NCBI GenBank assembly: GCA_905221615.1
Contig: CAJNDT010005357.1
Coordinates: 62,001-126,000 of the forward strand
Length of the DNA: 64,000 bases
Reading direction: 5' to 3'
From: Symbiodinium sp. CCMP2592
Lineage: Eukaryota; Sar; Dinophyceae; Suessiales; Symbiodiniaceae
Shown piece by piece: positions 1 to 11,234 of the stretch (position 1 is the stretch's first letter; each line of letters begins with the position of its first letter). The position numbers and the translations under genes are program-made. The notes beneath the pieces are model-generated. The model saw only the letters and a program-made list of their open reading frames with translations, was not told the DNA's origin and searched no databases.

Positions 1-1776
1 AAACTGAATCAAAACCGAATCCGAAAATAAAATAGAACTTGGCTTACCTAGAGGCCTCCTATGTCACAATAATAGTCACTATAACAGCATTAACTGCTGA
101 AATCAGTCAGGTGTAAGTGTGAGTACCTGTTAGGCCCTGTTAGGCTCGTTATACCGTTATGCTCAGCAGTCAAGCTTGTGGCTTGTGGTATGCCGGTAAG
201 CCTTGATTGGCTAGCTCAGCTCAGCTGGCCTTCATTCAGCAAGCTGATGAGCCACAGCTGCAGCTACACACAGCTACAGCTACAGCACAGTGCCACAGGC
301 CCACAGGCACACACACACACACACACACACACCTGCACACACAGTGACACAGCAATTGGCCACATGCGCACACTAGCGCACACAGACACTGTACCGCTGC
401 ACGACATGAGAACCCATGTACAATTTACACTGTAGAAACTGGAGAATGTCGAACTATAGAGCCCTCATTCTCCTCTGAATATCCGAAAACCTGCACTGTA
501 CCTGTACCGATACCATACCTTACCTGCCATACCTGGTGTACCTGGACTCTGGACCTGCCAAGACACTCAGACTTCTGAGTATTCGCCAACCCAAAGGCCG
601 CTGAAACCCAGAGTGTCCAGTACACAACAGTTAATATAGTCAGTGCTCACTACTCAGCTCACTAGTCTCACTAGTCACTACTCACCACTCAGTGACTCTG
701 TACAAACCACACAGCCCTTCAAACTTAGCAGCAGCAGGCTTGTTGACTTCCAGCGTGGCTAATGATCAGCTTAGGATGATACTGATGTTACTGATACGGG
801 TAATGATAATGATAATGGCACTGAACCTTTAACTATTAACTAACCGTTAACCTGCAGCCCTGGCCGTCCTTGGCCTCGAAACTTGCACAAATGTGCTCAT
901 GTCCATGTGCTGGATGTGGACATGGTAACCGCCGTGAGGAAAGCCAGCATCACGAAGCAGAGTCATGTACCTGCATGGAAAGGAATTGGGCTTTTGACCT
1001 GCTGAGCTAAGACTCTAAGACTGACTAAGATGTGGAGCTTGTTCAGTTTCTGGAAGCTTTGCGGGGTTGGACACCTCCTATGTCATCCATGTCATTATGT
1101 GAATCATTATGTCGTTGTGGAACTCGCAAGCTGGCTTCAAGCAGCCGCTGAGCTGTCAGTTGAGATGTATTGGAGTGAGTATGTTGGCAGAGGTCATCGG
1201 AAGCTCACTCGAATCACTAGAATTTACGAAAAACACTAGTCACTAGCCACTAGAATCAATAGAAACAAGTGGACGCCAACAGCAAAACTCAACTAAGTGC
1301 AATTAATCAAATATCTGCCAGCTTGTGTCATGGTCAGCAGCAGCTAGCTAGCTAGCATCGTGAACAGTGCGTGATGGTGGAGAACCAAACATAACACAGG
1401 CATGACTAGCGACCTTTTGACAGCTTTCAGCTAGCAGCTAGCAACACAGCGAGGTAGCTGAGTAGCCACCACAGCGCAGAAGTCAGTAGAAGCAGTGGCC
1501 GTGCAGCCATCATCACAAGTGAACACTAGTGACAGCCACTCGTGACACCAGTCACTAGTTACTACGAATTACTAGAATTACTAGAACATTGGTACTAGTT
1601 ACTAGTTACTAATGACGACTAGTGAGTAGCGGCGAGTTGCTGCATTTTGCTGACTCTGACAGTGACAGCTGTGACGAGGACTGACAATTGTCAGTACTGA
1701 CTGAGCTGTGAACTGTCACCGTTCTGAAACCCGAGCCTCAACCAAACTCAAGCTAAACACAGCTAACCGGTAGCGG
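1..1776. other. No gene recognised; repeat-rich non-coding DNA
   Basis: No open frame here looks like a protein. The stretch carries a CA dinucleotide run at about 307-332 and many scattered copies of a TCACTAGT-type motif (for example near 657-690, 1230-1250 and 1505-1625). The motif continues to about 2470. Confidence 0.6.
307..332. repeat. CA dinucleotide microsatellite
   Basis: About 13 uninterrupted CA units, read directly from the sequence. Confidence 0.9.
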
Positions 1777-2373
1777 CTAGCTAACCGTAGCACTGTAGTA
1801 CATTGTTGCACTGTAGCAGCACTCTAGCAGTTTAGCAGCTCTAGCACTGTAGCGGTAGCAACTGCAGCAGTAGCAGCTACTGAGATACTGTAGCAGTATC
1901 AGTAGCAGCAGCAGCAGCAGCAGCAGCTCAGCAGTGAACTTAACTGACTGAGGAGCCGACCTGTCCAGGGGGCTTTCGCTGGCATCTTTGGACTCACTAG
2001 CAGCGAAACCGGCAACTTGTTCAGCGATGGCAGCTGCTGGCTGATGAGTCCGCAACCAGTCTATGGAGTCTTTGAACATCACATCATATGCCCTGTGTGA
2101 GCGAACACTTCCTGCGACCTCCCTTTTGCATCGAAACGTGCTGTATGGGGGACATGGAGTGCCGAACACTGCCAAAGAAGGGCTTTCCGGAATCAGGCAC
2201 TCCTCATTCTCATGATGCAATCTGCAAGCCGCACCCATCGTCTGATCTCCCATTGTATGATGCATGTGCTGGATACAGAAATCAGGATTTGCAGCCTGGA
2301 AAGCGCGGAAGGCCTTCTCTGGATCGGACGTGCTCACGCAAGTGAAGGGGATTCCCAAGGCCTGCAGCACCAA
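1777..2373 (-). CDS. C-5 cytosine methyltransferase-like exon (partial)
   Basis: The frame holds the hallmarks of the catalytic half of a cytosine-5 DNA methyltransferase-like protein. It begins with a VLQALGIPF segment followed by a TSDPEKAF stretch. Near residue 70 there is a GTPCPPYS loop matching motif IV with its cysteine. Farther on there is IAEQVAGF, resembling motif VI (usually ENV). The frame has no clear ATG at its left edge and reads open upstream, so this is probably an internal exon. The C-terminal poly-leucine run is translation of the CAG repeat at 1907-1929 and is probably not coding. No target-recognition domain is visible. It differs in sequence from the other two methyltransferase-like genes in the window. 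It could be a host gene exon or a retroelement fragment. Confidence 0.55.
   Translation of the reverse strand: MVLQALGIPFTCVSTSDPEKAFRAFQAANPDFCIQHMHHTMGDQTMGAACRLHHENEECLIPESPSLAVFGTPCPPYSTFRCKREVAGSVRSHRAYDVMFKDSIDWLRTHQPAAAIAEQVAGFAASESKDASESPLDRSAPQSVKFTAELLLLLLLLLILLQYLSSCYCCSCYRYSARAAKLLECCYSATMYYSATVS
1907..1929. repeat. CAG/CTG trinucleotide repeat
   Basis: Seven to eight CAG units, read directly. They extend the neighbouring minus-strand frame as a leucine run. Confidence 0.85.
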
Positions 2374-3529
2374 AGAGCCGGCACAAGTAAGTCCAGGTAG
2401 AGTCGCAGAGTCGAGTGAAGCTGGTACATGTTGTTTATACTCTGGTCACTAGTCACTAGTCACTAGTCACGGGTCAGACACTATTTTCACTGGACACAAG
2501 CCGCTAGTCTGAAGTCATTGACCAGTCGCAGTAGCAGTAACAAGAACAATCACTATCCATCTTAGTAACTGTGTACTACAAAGCAACCTGTGAGCAGCTA
2601 CAACTACTGAGCTACTGTGCCAACAAGCAGCAGCTTTGAGTAGCAGCTATCGGCTATCAGCTACCAGTACCAGTAGCAGCAGCACAGCAGGGTTGAAGCA
2701 TCATTACCGTGTCAATGTCCACAAAGGTCGCCAGCGTCAAGACATGAAACTGAAAGTGGCATGTACAGATGGATGTTCAGAAACATGTTTACTGAGCAGT
2801 GCTTCCTGCAGACTCTCGTATGAATCATAAAACATTCACACTGCCACCCAAACCCAGCCCTGCTCTCCAGAATCTAGAATCTGGAATTGCCGCCCGACCC
2901 AGCGCCTTGAGCACCATGCACTCTGCGCAGGATGCCGAGCAAGCTGACAGCAATGTTATCGCTTGCTTTGGTGGCAGTGGCCTTTCATATCCACTGCTAT
3001 GACACTTGATCTGGTTCACCCACCACAAACTGCAGTCAGGCAAAGAATCTGAAGTTGATGTCTCTGATCTGCAAGCATCTGCAATCTCTGACAACTCGGC
3101 CAGAGACTCTTGAGAAGAAAGCAACTCTTCCTGTAAGTCAGCCCAGCCATGGGCCATCTCTGTCATCTCTATGACCGCAACTGAGCAAAGCAGCCAGCCT
3201 ACACCTGGCTTGCTGCTATCGCAATGCGACAGCTACATGAAGCAGCACACTATAGTCACAATTGTAGCCAGCTGCACCAGTCCTGCCACACGTCTCGCAC
3301 AATGAGTCCTGCTGGACTCCAGCCACTGCCCAGAAAAAAACAATCCACCCGCACGCGATAAGCCAATGGCTATGCGAACATGGCTGATGTTTGATGGTTG
3401 TTTTCAAACTTGGATTGAGGCAACAAAATCTGGCAGGAATTGTTACTTTGTATTGATATTGAAACTGGTGATAGTCACTCACAGTAGTCACTACAGTAGT
3501 CCTGGTAGTACAAAATTATTGTTACTAGG
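2374..3529. other. No gene recognised
   Basis: Only short unsupported frames on both strands. Contains three adjacent CACTAGT units around 2446-2470. Confidence 0.5.
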
Positions 3530-3955
<426 letters not shown>

Positions 3956-4689
3956 ACTACAACTACCTACTACCATTACTAACTACGACTGCTGAGTACT
4001 GAAACTCCTCGTGGCTAACTACCAGTTTCTACGTTACTAATTGAACACGCACTTGATCGGTGATCGCAGGGCCGAAGGTTGGAAGGGCACGGCACAGGCA
4101 GCACTCAGCAATCAGAATCAGAGTAATCAGAGGCTGTTTTCAAATTTGACGCTGCCGCGGCACTGCAAAGGGATCGAAGCGCATCGGCCGCATCAGACTG
4201 CAAAGGCAACGCTCTCTATGACTCTATGCCCCACATATATTTCCTATTATTATCAACAGTTGTAGCGGACGCTTACAAAGGAGCCTTGCCATGCAATGCA
4301 CTGCAGCCCTGTGGACCCACGGCTCACCACCAGCCACCAGCCGCCAGAACCTCCACGCAATCAGCAGCAAGCAGCGACACAAGCTGAAGGTGTTTCAAAG
4401 GTGATCGATGCCCGGCCTAGCCCTCCTCAGACTCTGACATTCCGATGTCGGCGGTCTGGAGCTGACTGCCGAGTCAGCACACGGTCAGCATCCTTGAACC
4501 CACCTTCTAACCCACCTCGACGTCGGAGGGGACCGGTTGTGGGTGGTCATCGCCACCCCCACCACGCACAGCACCTGCATTCCGGGTCAATGCCGAGGAC
4601 AATCGATTCCAAATGGCTGGCAGCTGAGCCCCTGGCATCTGGCACGTCCAATTGGCTGTCTTCCAGGTCCTAGGCTCGGCCCGAATCTT
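3956..4689. other. No gene recognised
   Basis: Moderately GC-rich, with overlapping short frames on the plus strand but no recognisable domain. Confidence 0.4.
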
Positions 4690-5062
4690 TTTGGTTTAAT
4701 TAAGTGGACTTGGATCCAGGCCCGCAGGATGCGCTTCCACACGGCATCCGTCCACGTGTTCATGTCGATGAGCTGCATCTGGGTTTCTAAGGGTTTAGGG
4801 TTTAGGGTATTTAAGGTCAATTCAGAGTTGCGGCAACCTATGCTGTGGGGTGCTCTGAGGTGCTTGCCTTCTTCGCACGGGACATCTCGCCATCGAGGAT
4901 GGCCTTGATGTAATGCAACACTTCATGGACTCCCAACTCCACCCCAAAGGAGGACCCTCGGTCCGCGCCTGGCCGATAGCCTTTCTCACATCCGCGACCG
5001 ATTGAACCATGATGGTACCTGAGACTGGAGTCCCACTCAGCACAGAGAGTGCAGAGCAGCAC
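4690..5062 (-). CDS. Possible two-exon coding fragment, unknown function
   Basis: Two minus-strand stretches look coding and sit either side of a short intron-like spacer. The upstream one (about 4838-5010) reads MVQSVADVRKAIG and, in a neighbouring frame, VHEVLHYIKAILDGEMSRAKK. The downstream one (about 4690-4782) reads QMQLIDMNTWTDAVWKRILR and continues AWIQVHLIK. The spacer on the minus strand is a run of CCCTAAA-like repeats ending in TTAG, which would serve as a 3' splice site. The frame change inside the first stretch needs another intron or an indel. No family is recognised. The support is the amphipathic, protein-like composition only. Confidence 0.3.
4786..4812. repeat. Interstitial TTTAGGG-like repeat
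   Basis: Reads TAAGGGTTTAGGGTTTAGGG on the plus strand, the plant/dinoflagellate-type telomere unit, inside a probable intron. Confidence 0.75.
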
Positions 5063-6167
5063 AAGTAGTAAGTAGTAGGGGAGGGGCGCACAAGCCAGCC
5101 GAAGGAGTCAAAACTGTCAAAACGCGGCCCTGCGGAACTACCTGCCTACCTGAGCCTACCTGCAACCTACAGCGCTTACAGTGAGCCTACGGCTACCGGC
5201 CCACGGGCTACTACAGTTTTCTGGCCGCTGCCTGAAGGTGTGTGCAGTTGCACCGTGCTGCGATGATGCCGTCAGTGTCTAGAATCTAGAATCTAGAATC
5301 TAGAAGCTATGTTTGTGACTCTGTGACTTTGTGACATGCCACGGCCATGTCCCACCATGATTGGCCCCGCTAAGCCGCTGAGAGGCGGCGGCGGACGTTG
5401 CAAGTGAGACACACACAGTCACACACACAGCGCAGCACACATCACCGCAGCAGTATATGGGTTAAATCCGGCCGGGTCGCTAAGCCGCGGCGTGTTCGAG
5501 CCCCACGTTTTGATTTCCAGCCCTTCGTGGAGCAATTTTATGAGAAAGGAGTTGGATGTGTGTAGTTGTGCAGCTGGCACAAGCCGAGGTGTGAAAGTCC
5601 CAGAGCAGGGGTTGCAGTGAAGTGGGTGGGTTTCTGTGTTGTCGGTGATTTGCCGGGGCGTCTGGCTGAAAACGGTTTAGCATTTGGCTCCCGAAATTGT
5701 GAGGTTTAGGGTTTCGGGTTTAAGGGTTTAAGGTTTCGGTGATTTGCCGGGGCGTCTGTCTGAAAACGGTTTAGCGTTTGGCTCCCGAAATTGTGAGGTT
5801 TATGCGTTCGTCTTCGTGGTTTGCATTTGCATTCGAGGCGGCCAGTTCCATACGAAGATTGGTCTTTACAAATCTGGGTCAAATCCACCATAAATCCAGG
5901 CAAATCGTCCGGACAAATGCTTGGACAGAATTGCTTGTGAGGCCGTAATCACCGGATAGATGCTTGGACAAATCTGCTGTTCAAGCCGACTTGAGCCCGA
6001 AACTCGGGACAAGTGCCTGGCAGGATTTGGCTTGCTTACAAGATGGGAGCCCAAATCTTGGGACGAGTAAGCGGCAAATTTCGATAAACCTAGGGTCATT
6101 CTGGAAGCTGAAATAGAAGCTCCATCTTTTTCGTCATACATATTTAATGGCACATGGTATCGTTGAG
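5063..6167. other. No gene recognised; local repeats
   Basis: Contains four TCTAGAA heptamers at about 5278-5306, a direct repeat at 5643-5802 and recurring ATGCTTGGACA words near 5918-5972. Frames here have no recognisable domain. Confidence 0.5.
5643..5802. repeat. 66 bp direct repeat separated by a telomere-like spacer
   Basis: Copies at 5643-5708 and 5737-5802 share CGGTGATTTGCCGGGGCGTC through GTGAGGTTTA with two base differences. The 28 bp between them is degenerate TTTAGGG-like sequence. Confidence 0.85.
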
Positions 6168-6258
6168 GGCACGGGCCGTCATGGGCGAGTCGCCTCTAGC
6201 AGGTCCGCGGGTCTGGAACCCCGCTGCTAGAGGTGGCGAGCCTATCTCGGCCTGTGCC
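6168..6258. other. 91 nt near-perfect hairpin, candidate structured RNA or short inverted-repeat element
   Basis: Arm 6168-6202 pairs with arm 6224-6258 with no bulge: 31 of 35 positions pair, four of them as G-U. Only four positions mismatch (two isolated pairs). The outer stem is GGCACGGGCCG against CGGCCTGTGCC. The inner stem is CCTCTAGCAG against CTGCTAGAGG. The 21 nt terminal loop could form a small GGG/CCC stem. No ORF overlaps convincingly. It could be a microRNA-like precursor, another ncRNA or a miniature inverted-repeat element. Confidence 0.6.
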
Positions 6259-6394
6259 AGGGTTTGTTTGGTTTAGGGCTAGGGTTGGAACTCAAAAGTT
6301 CATGGGCGAGAGGGACTCACAAAGTCTAAGCCGATGCACCGTGAAACCCAAATCCTAAACCCCAAACCTTACCACGACCACTACCACCACCGAG

Positions 6395-7050
6395 TGAGAC
6401 CGAGCAGGGCCGGATGGAGCCGAGTGGGGCCGAGTGGTGCCGGGAAGGGGTGGTGCAACTGAGGACGGCCTATGGTGCCGAGGAGTGCCAAGTAGGATCG
6501 AGTGGGGCCGGGTGGCAGAAATTGGGGTGCCTTTAAATTATTCCACTACAACTGAAATACCACTAAAATCTCTGGTGTCGAGGAGTGCCGAGTACGACCG
6601 AGTAGGGCCGGGTAGGGCCGAGTAGGGCCGAGTAGTGCCAGGACGGGGTGGGGCAGACATTGGGGTGCCTTAAAAATATTGTACTAAGTACTACCACTGA
6701 CATACCACTAAAATACCACTACTAGTCACTACTTACTACTGAAATACCACTAAAATACCACTTCACTAAAATAAACAAGCCCCAAGAGCAGGTCCAAGTG
6801 CAGCTGAGAGCACTGAAAAACCAAGCCAAAAACCCCATAAAAGGGCAAGCGAAAGATGTAGCCAAAAACCAGCCTAAAGTGCAGTTGCCGCGCCAAAAAA
6901 CCAGGCAAAAGGGAAGAGGTGGGGCAACTGAGGACGGCCTATGGTGCCGAGGAGTGCTGAGTAGGACTGCGTAGGGCCGGGTAGGGCTAGGGCCGAGTAG
7001 GGCCGAGTATTGCCGGGAGAGGGTGGGGCAGACATTGGCATGCCGAGACA
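6395..7050. repeat. GCCGAGTAGG-type degenerate tandem repeats, three blocks
   Basis: Three related blocks (about 6395-6535, 6580-6670 and 6915-7045) are built from GGGCCGAGTAGGGCCGGGT-like units. Each ends in a GGTGGGGCAGA(C/A)ATTGG-type segment. A shared GGACGGCCTATGGTGCCGAGGA block occurs near 6463 and 6934. No coding function is visible. Confidence 0.75.
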
Positions 7051-7889
7051 ACATAGGGATTTGTACAGGAGCAGACGGTCCGACGACAGATTTATCCAGT
7101 ACGCCTTATAGACAACTTGGACAACTCTGTGCAACTCCGTGTTTCATTCCTGACTAAGCTCCGGCCAAAATTGCAAACCTTGCCGAATGCGTTTGATTTC
7201 TTCAACTTCCCCCTACAGGCCCTACAGGCCCTACAGGGGTACCCAAACCCCGAAGGAGAGATGCATATGAGTCATGAGCCCGGGGGCTGCCGAGCCCATT
7301 CTCTTAACACAGACAAAATCCAGGCCCAGGCTGATTTGGCTTGGCGGCTTGGCAGTGCCTTGAATCTCGGTTCCGGGAACCTTAAACACAGCAACAAACC
7401 TTAGGCGCAGTGAATAAAGAAATTTGGCACATTTTCCATGCACTAGCCGCCATGCGCATGGATGGATCCTACATATCATACGCATGTCGCATTTTTCTCA
7501 CAAGTTATTTCACATTTGTTTCACATTTCTTTCACATTTATTGTGGCATTTTCTGCAAATTGTCAAAGAGTCTGAGGCTTAGGCGGCTAAGGACATCCAA
7601 TAACTGTAGAGTAGGCACATTTGCTGATGCATTCCAGGTCACATTTTCTTCACATTTTTGGTACATTTTTGGTACATTTTTGGCCACATCTATGTCACAG
7701 GTGCCACACAATCTCATTCTCGGGTCACATTTCGATTCACATTTCTGGCACATTTCATTTCACATTGTTCGTCACATTTATTTCACATTCAGGTACAGTC
7801 ACATTTTCGTTCACATTTTGATTCACATTTTTGGCACATTTCTTTTTTTTTTTTAACTTCAGGCCGCCTTGTAGTAGCCGGCCACATAA
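7051..7889. other. No gene recognised; TTCACATTT-rich block
   Basis: From about 7495 to 7846 the plus strand repeats TTCACATTT and TTTTGGCACATTT words at irregular spacing, ending in a T run at 7845-7855. Nothing else is recognisable before the retroelement repeat begins at 7890. Confidence 0.6.
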
Positions 7890-8117
7890 AGCTACAAGTT
7901 GTATAGCAGCATATCGATTCCATGATGTTGTGCGGGGTCGAAGTGCAAGTTTTGTGATGCTTGGCTTAAGGGGAAGGCTGCGAAGATTTTACCCCTGGGC
8001 CACGTGTTTAGCTGAACGCTTTCAGATAGCTCAGCTTTGACATCCGAGCAGAGACAAGGCTAGACCTAAGCTGACAGATGCTAAGCATGTCTGCAGCAGG
8101 ACGAAGCTTTTGTTGTG
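7890..8117 (+). repeat. 5' LTR of Copia element A (possibly left-truncated)
   Basis: Identical to 16728-16955 except A at 8101 versus G at 16939. The LTR proper probably ends at 8115, because a TGG that could start a primer-binding site begins at 8116. The right-hand copy may start 29 bp earlier, with TGATG directly after a purine tract, so this copy may lack its first bases. Confidence 0.85.
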
Positions 8118-8128
8118 GCGAAGAAAAA
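8116..8128 (+). other. Possible primer-binding site of element A
   Basis: TGGCGAAGAAAAA directly follows the LTR. Its complement ends in CCA, as a tRNA 3' end would. The tRNA is not identified. Confidence 0.35.
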
Positions 8129-9011
8129 TTCGAAGATCCGGTTTGCGATGGATGCTTCTGCGCCTTCGGTTGCTGTGAGCCCGGATCGTCAGGTTATGAG
8201 CGCCCAAGCTCAGCCTGCGGCTCCGCAGATAAACGGCTCGGATGGAGCCAGTGGACTGGCGGCAATGCCAGTGGAGGAGGAAACCGGCGCATCTTGCTCG
8301 GGTCAGGGCTTGCCCCCGCGATCCGAACAGATGCAAGTGGATGAAAGTAGTGGAGGAGGCGGTAATGGCGGTGGAGACGCCCAAGCGGCGGCGGAGACTC
8401 TACAGCTGGCTATGACCTCGACTACAAGACCAGTGGACGGTGAGCGCAGCGAGGACCCCGGACGAGGGCAGGTTTTGTTACAGGGATCGCAGCTTCGCAC
8501 AGACATCGAGGAGAGCTACATCTGTTTTTAAATGGAAGCTGAGAGACCTGCAGGCCAAACTGGCGTGCCGGGATGGGTGGCTAGACTTGGTGAGTTTTTC
8601 CGAGGACCCCAGGTGACGTGGCTACCAAGCCCGCTACAATCGCCGCCGCGGCCCAGGATTTTTCTTTCATCAGGCCACTGCAGGATTTGAGGATCCGCCG
8701 CGAGCACAAGGGCCTGATCAACTGTCGTCTGCAGTGGGAGAAGCAGTTGGGGGTATGAGACCTAAGGGAGTAAGAGCTAACCCCACAATAACCACCCCAA
8801 GCAGCAGCGACATACCAGCAGAAGCAATACAAGCCGAAGTTCAACGACAACTAAGTGGTCTGCTGGATAGATTAAGCTACGTCGAAGGTGAGAATGCTCG
8901 ATTACAGACGCAGCTCCGACAGGCCCAGTCACAACCGCGACAAGCTCGTGAAGGGCGTGAGCAGAGTAATGAAGGAGCGGATCGGGTACCTGATCAGGGA
9001 GTACTTAAGGG
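8118..9011 (+). pseudogene. Gag N-terminal region of element A, broken frame
   Basis: Frame pieces at 8115-8531, 8532-8690 and 8734-9096 together resemble the low-complexity N-terminus of a Gag polyprotein. The first is Gly/Ser/Ala-rich and ends at an in-frame TAA (8529-8531). The second continues the same frame after the stop and reads WVARLGEFFRGPQVTWLP. The third, in another frame, holds a coiled-coil segment (QAEVQRQLSGLLDRL, then YVEGENARLQTQL). The main gag frame from 9012 has no nearby ATG, so these pieces are needed upstream of it. At least one stop and two frame changes are present, which would prevent expression as a single protein. Confidence 0.55.
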
Positions 9012-11234
9012 GTGCGATCATGGAGTGTCACGAGTACTGGATCAGCATCACTTCGTGGGCATGGGCAGAGTGTACCTAGAGAAGATCCCCCTGTAGCCCA
9101 TCCACCTTCTTCAGATGCATGGCGTGATCCTTTGGGAGCTCTTTGGAATGAACTTGCAGCCCGGAGAGCCGGGAGCCAGGGGACTGATCCGCATGAAGGA
9201 CGGGATCGAGCTTCAGTTCAGGATCCGGCCGCTGAAGCTACTGGGGTTGAGCCGGATGCTACTATGGCCATGCTGCAAGCGCTGACAAAGAGCATGACGC
9301 AACTTCAGGATATGCAGGCGCGCTCTTTGCAGAAAGGGCTAGAGGAGGACTCGCCGGAGGCCGTTAAGTCATCAGTCACAGGTCTTCCCCTTCTACAAGC
9401 GCCCGAGGGTCAATCCACTGGGATAGTGCTGCAGGACTGGATTGCACAAGTGACTGTCGCAATGCAGGATCTTTCTCCGTCTTCGGGGTCATGGTGGTCT
9501 AAGGTGCTGGCTTTGGTGCAGACCACATATTCTGCATGGCTCGGGTGCACGCCTTTGGAGCGGTTGCAGCTGCAGCCTACGAATAGTGGCTCTTTGGCTG
9601 AAGGCAAATGGACCCGGGTGAACGCCCGAGCGTGTTCGATGCTACTCCAGAGCTTGAGTGAAGCGGTAAGGCAAGATCTCATTGCCAGACGTGTTGTCCA
9701 GAACGCCGTCCTCATTTTGTTTCGGCTTCACACGACTTATCAACCTGGAGGCGCCTCAGAAAAGACGCTGGTGCTACAGAACTTGCAGACCCCAGCCTCG
9801 TGTGAAACGCTGGACGATGTGCTAACATGGTTGCGGAGTTGGCCAAGGTGGATCCAGAGATGCCAGGACTTGAACATGCTTTGTCCAGATGGAACGGTGT
9901 TGGCCAAGACGTTGACGTCAGTTACTTCCCGATTCATTGTTGAGGGCGGGGATGCGCAGCTCCGTACGCAGTTGCTTCGGTCGACTTTGCGAATAGACGG
10001 GCAACCCAGTCTAGATGACGTCAGGAGGTACCACCAGCATCTACAAGCAGAGCTAGAATCTACAGCTACATCTAGATCTACTGCCACCATGAGGACTCCT
10101 ACGGTGAAAGCGCTTGGTGCAGGAACCTCATCGCCTACGGGAACCAGCTCAGCTACCACAACTACGGCCACCAAGTCCCCGTGCAAATACTTTTACCGCC
10201 CGGCTGGCTGTCGACGGGGTCAAAAATGTCCTTATGTGCACGACTTGTCCACGATCCCGAAGCACGAAAAGGCCTGTAAATGCCTTGTTTGCGGAAGTGA
10301 AGAACACAGACAGAAGGACTGCCCCACGAAGCAGAACAGGCCCAGAGGATCTACGGCTACCCAGCCTACAACATCTCCAACAGCTCCCTCTTCGTCCTCT
10401 ACTACAACCTCTCCAAAGGTGAACAGGGTGGAGCCGGAAGGGGAATCTTCCCCAGGAGGAGCTGGATCGGCTGGGGTGATTCCAGGAGAGCCAGTGTGGA
10501 CTTTGGAGTCGCTACTTCAAGCTGCTTCGAAGATTGCTGGAGCAGGGAACCAAGGCCCAGGACCGTCAATCAATGTTGTTGCCCTGAAGCAACAGTGTGC
10601 CTTGAGCAGCTCTGACGGCGACGGGCAGGTGTTTGCCTTGGTTGATTCAGGTGCTACCCACGCGCTGAGAAGGGCAAAATCTGAGTCTGAATGGCAGGAT
10701 GCAAGCCCGGTGACGGTGAACCTAGCAGGGGGTCAGTCGATCTTCTTGAAGATGAATAAGGCCGGCACTATCCTGGTCCCAATCACGTCCTCTACTACCT
10801 TTACGTCTACTGCGCCCATAGTTCCTCTTGGGGCTTTGGTTGGACAGCTGGGATACACAATGACCTGGAGCAGTAACAAGTGTCGTCTGGAAGGGCGGAA
10901 CGGCGAGAGCTTCAACCTTAGAGTTCGTGAAGGGTGTCCAGAGATCACTGAAAGAGATGCCCTAAAACTGATCGCCCGCCTGGAGGACGACAATCTGGAA
11001 GTCCTCAAAAGCCGCACCAAGGAAACCCGCCAGAGGGTCCGAGCAGCAGCTTTGGCAATGGAGCGGACGTGGTTCGATCATCTTTTGTCGTATGTGGACG
11101 GAGAGCTATCAAGTGAAGCACTCAAGGCGGTGGAAACAGCTCCTTTCCTTCAGGATGTTCCTCGACAGTGCGTGGCAGGCTTGGCGGAGGCAATCCCGGA
11201 ATCCAACGGATGGGAGGCCTTAAATGGGGCTTGA
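9012..11234 (+). CDS. gag-pro: Gag-protease polyprotein segment of Copia element A
   Basis: Residues about 50-370 form a mostly helical Gag-like region (for example ALVQTTYSAWLG, AVRQDLIARRVV). There follow a CCCH zinc finger at about 391-410 (C-X8-C-X5-C-X3-H) and a retroviral-type zinc knuckle at about 424-437 (C-X2-C-X4-H-X4-C). An aspartic protease active site reads VDSGATH, with its Asp near residue 545. The combination of a CCCH finger with a CCHC knuckle is unusual. The frame opens with GTG rather than ATG, and the first ATG is far inside (about 9264), so the true start lies upstream in a shifted frame. It overlaps the next ORF by 11 nt at 11224-11234, which could be a recoding site or an indel. 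Confidence 0.85.
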   Translation: MRSWSVTSTGSASLRGHGQSVPREDPPVAHPPSSDAWRDPLGALWNELAARRAGSQGTDPHEGRDRASVQDPAAEATGVEPDATMAMLQALTKSMTQLQDMQARSLQKGLEEDSPEAVKSSVTGLPLLQAPEGQSTGIVLQDWIAQVTVAMQDLSPSSGSWWSKVLALVQTTYSAWLGCTPLERLQLQPTNSGSLAEGKWTRVNARACSMLLQSLSEAVRQDLIARRVVQNAVLILFRLHTTYQPGGASEKTLVLQNLQTPASCETLDDVLTWLRSWPRWIQRCQDLNMLCPDGTVLAKTLTSVTSRFIVEGGDAQLRTQLLRSTLRIDGQPSLDDVRRYHQHLQAELESTATSRSTATMRTPTVKALGAGTSSPTGTSSATTTTATKSPCKYFYRPAGCRRGQKCPYVHDLSTIPKHEKACKCLVCGSEEHRQKDCPTKQNRPRGSTATQPTTSPTAPSSSSTTTSPKVNRVEPEGESSPGGAGSAGVIPGEPVWTLESLLQAASKIAGAGNQGPGPSINVVALKQQCALSSSDGDGQVFALVDSGATHALRRAKSESEWQDASPVTVNLAGGQSIFLKMNKAGTILVPITSSTTFTSTAPIVPLGALVGQLGYTMTWSSNKCRLEGRNGESFNLRVREGCPEITERDALKLIARLEDDNLEVLKSRTKETRQRVRAAALAMERTWFDHLLSYVDGELSSEALKAVETAPFLQDVPRQCVAGLAEAIPESNGWEALNGA

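Noticed and set aside
2825..3166. Minus-strand frame with LLSACSASCAECMVLKALG resembling methyltransferase motif I
   Set aside because: The match is short, and the neighbouring methyltransferase-like exon already carries its own VLQALGIPF segment. Not enough to call an exon.
5480..5510. tRNA-like B box (GTGTTCGAGCCCC)
   Set aside because: No matching A box, acceptor stem or anticodon arm could be formed around it.
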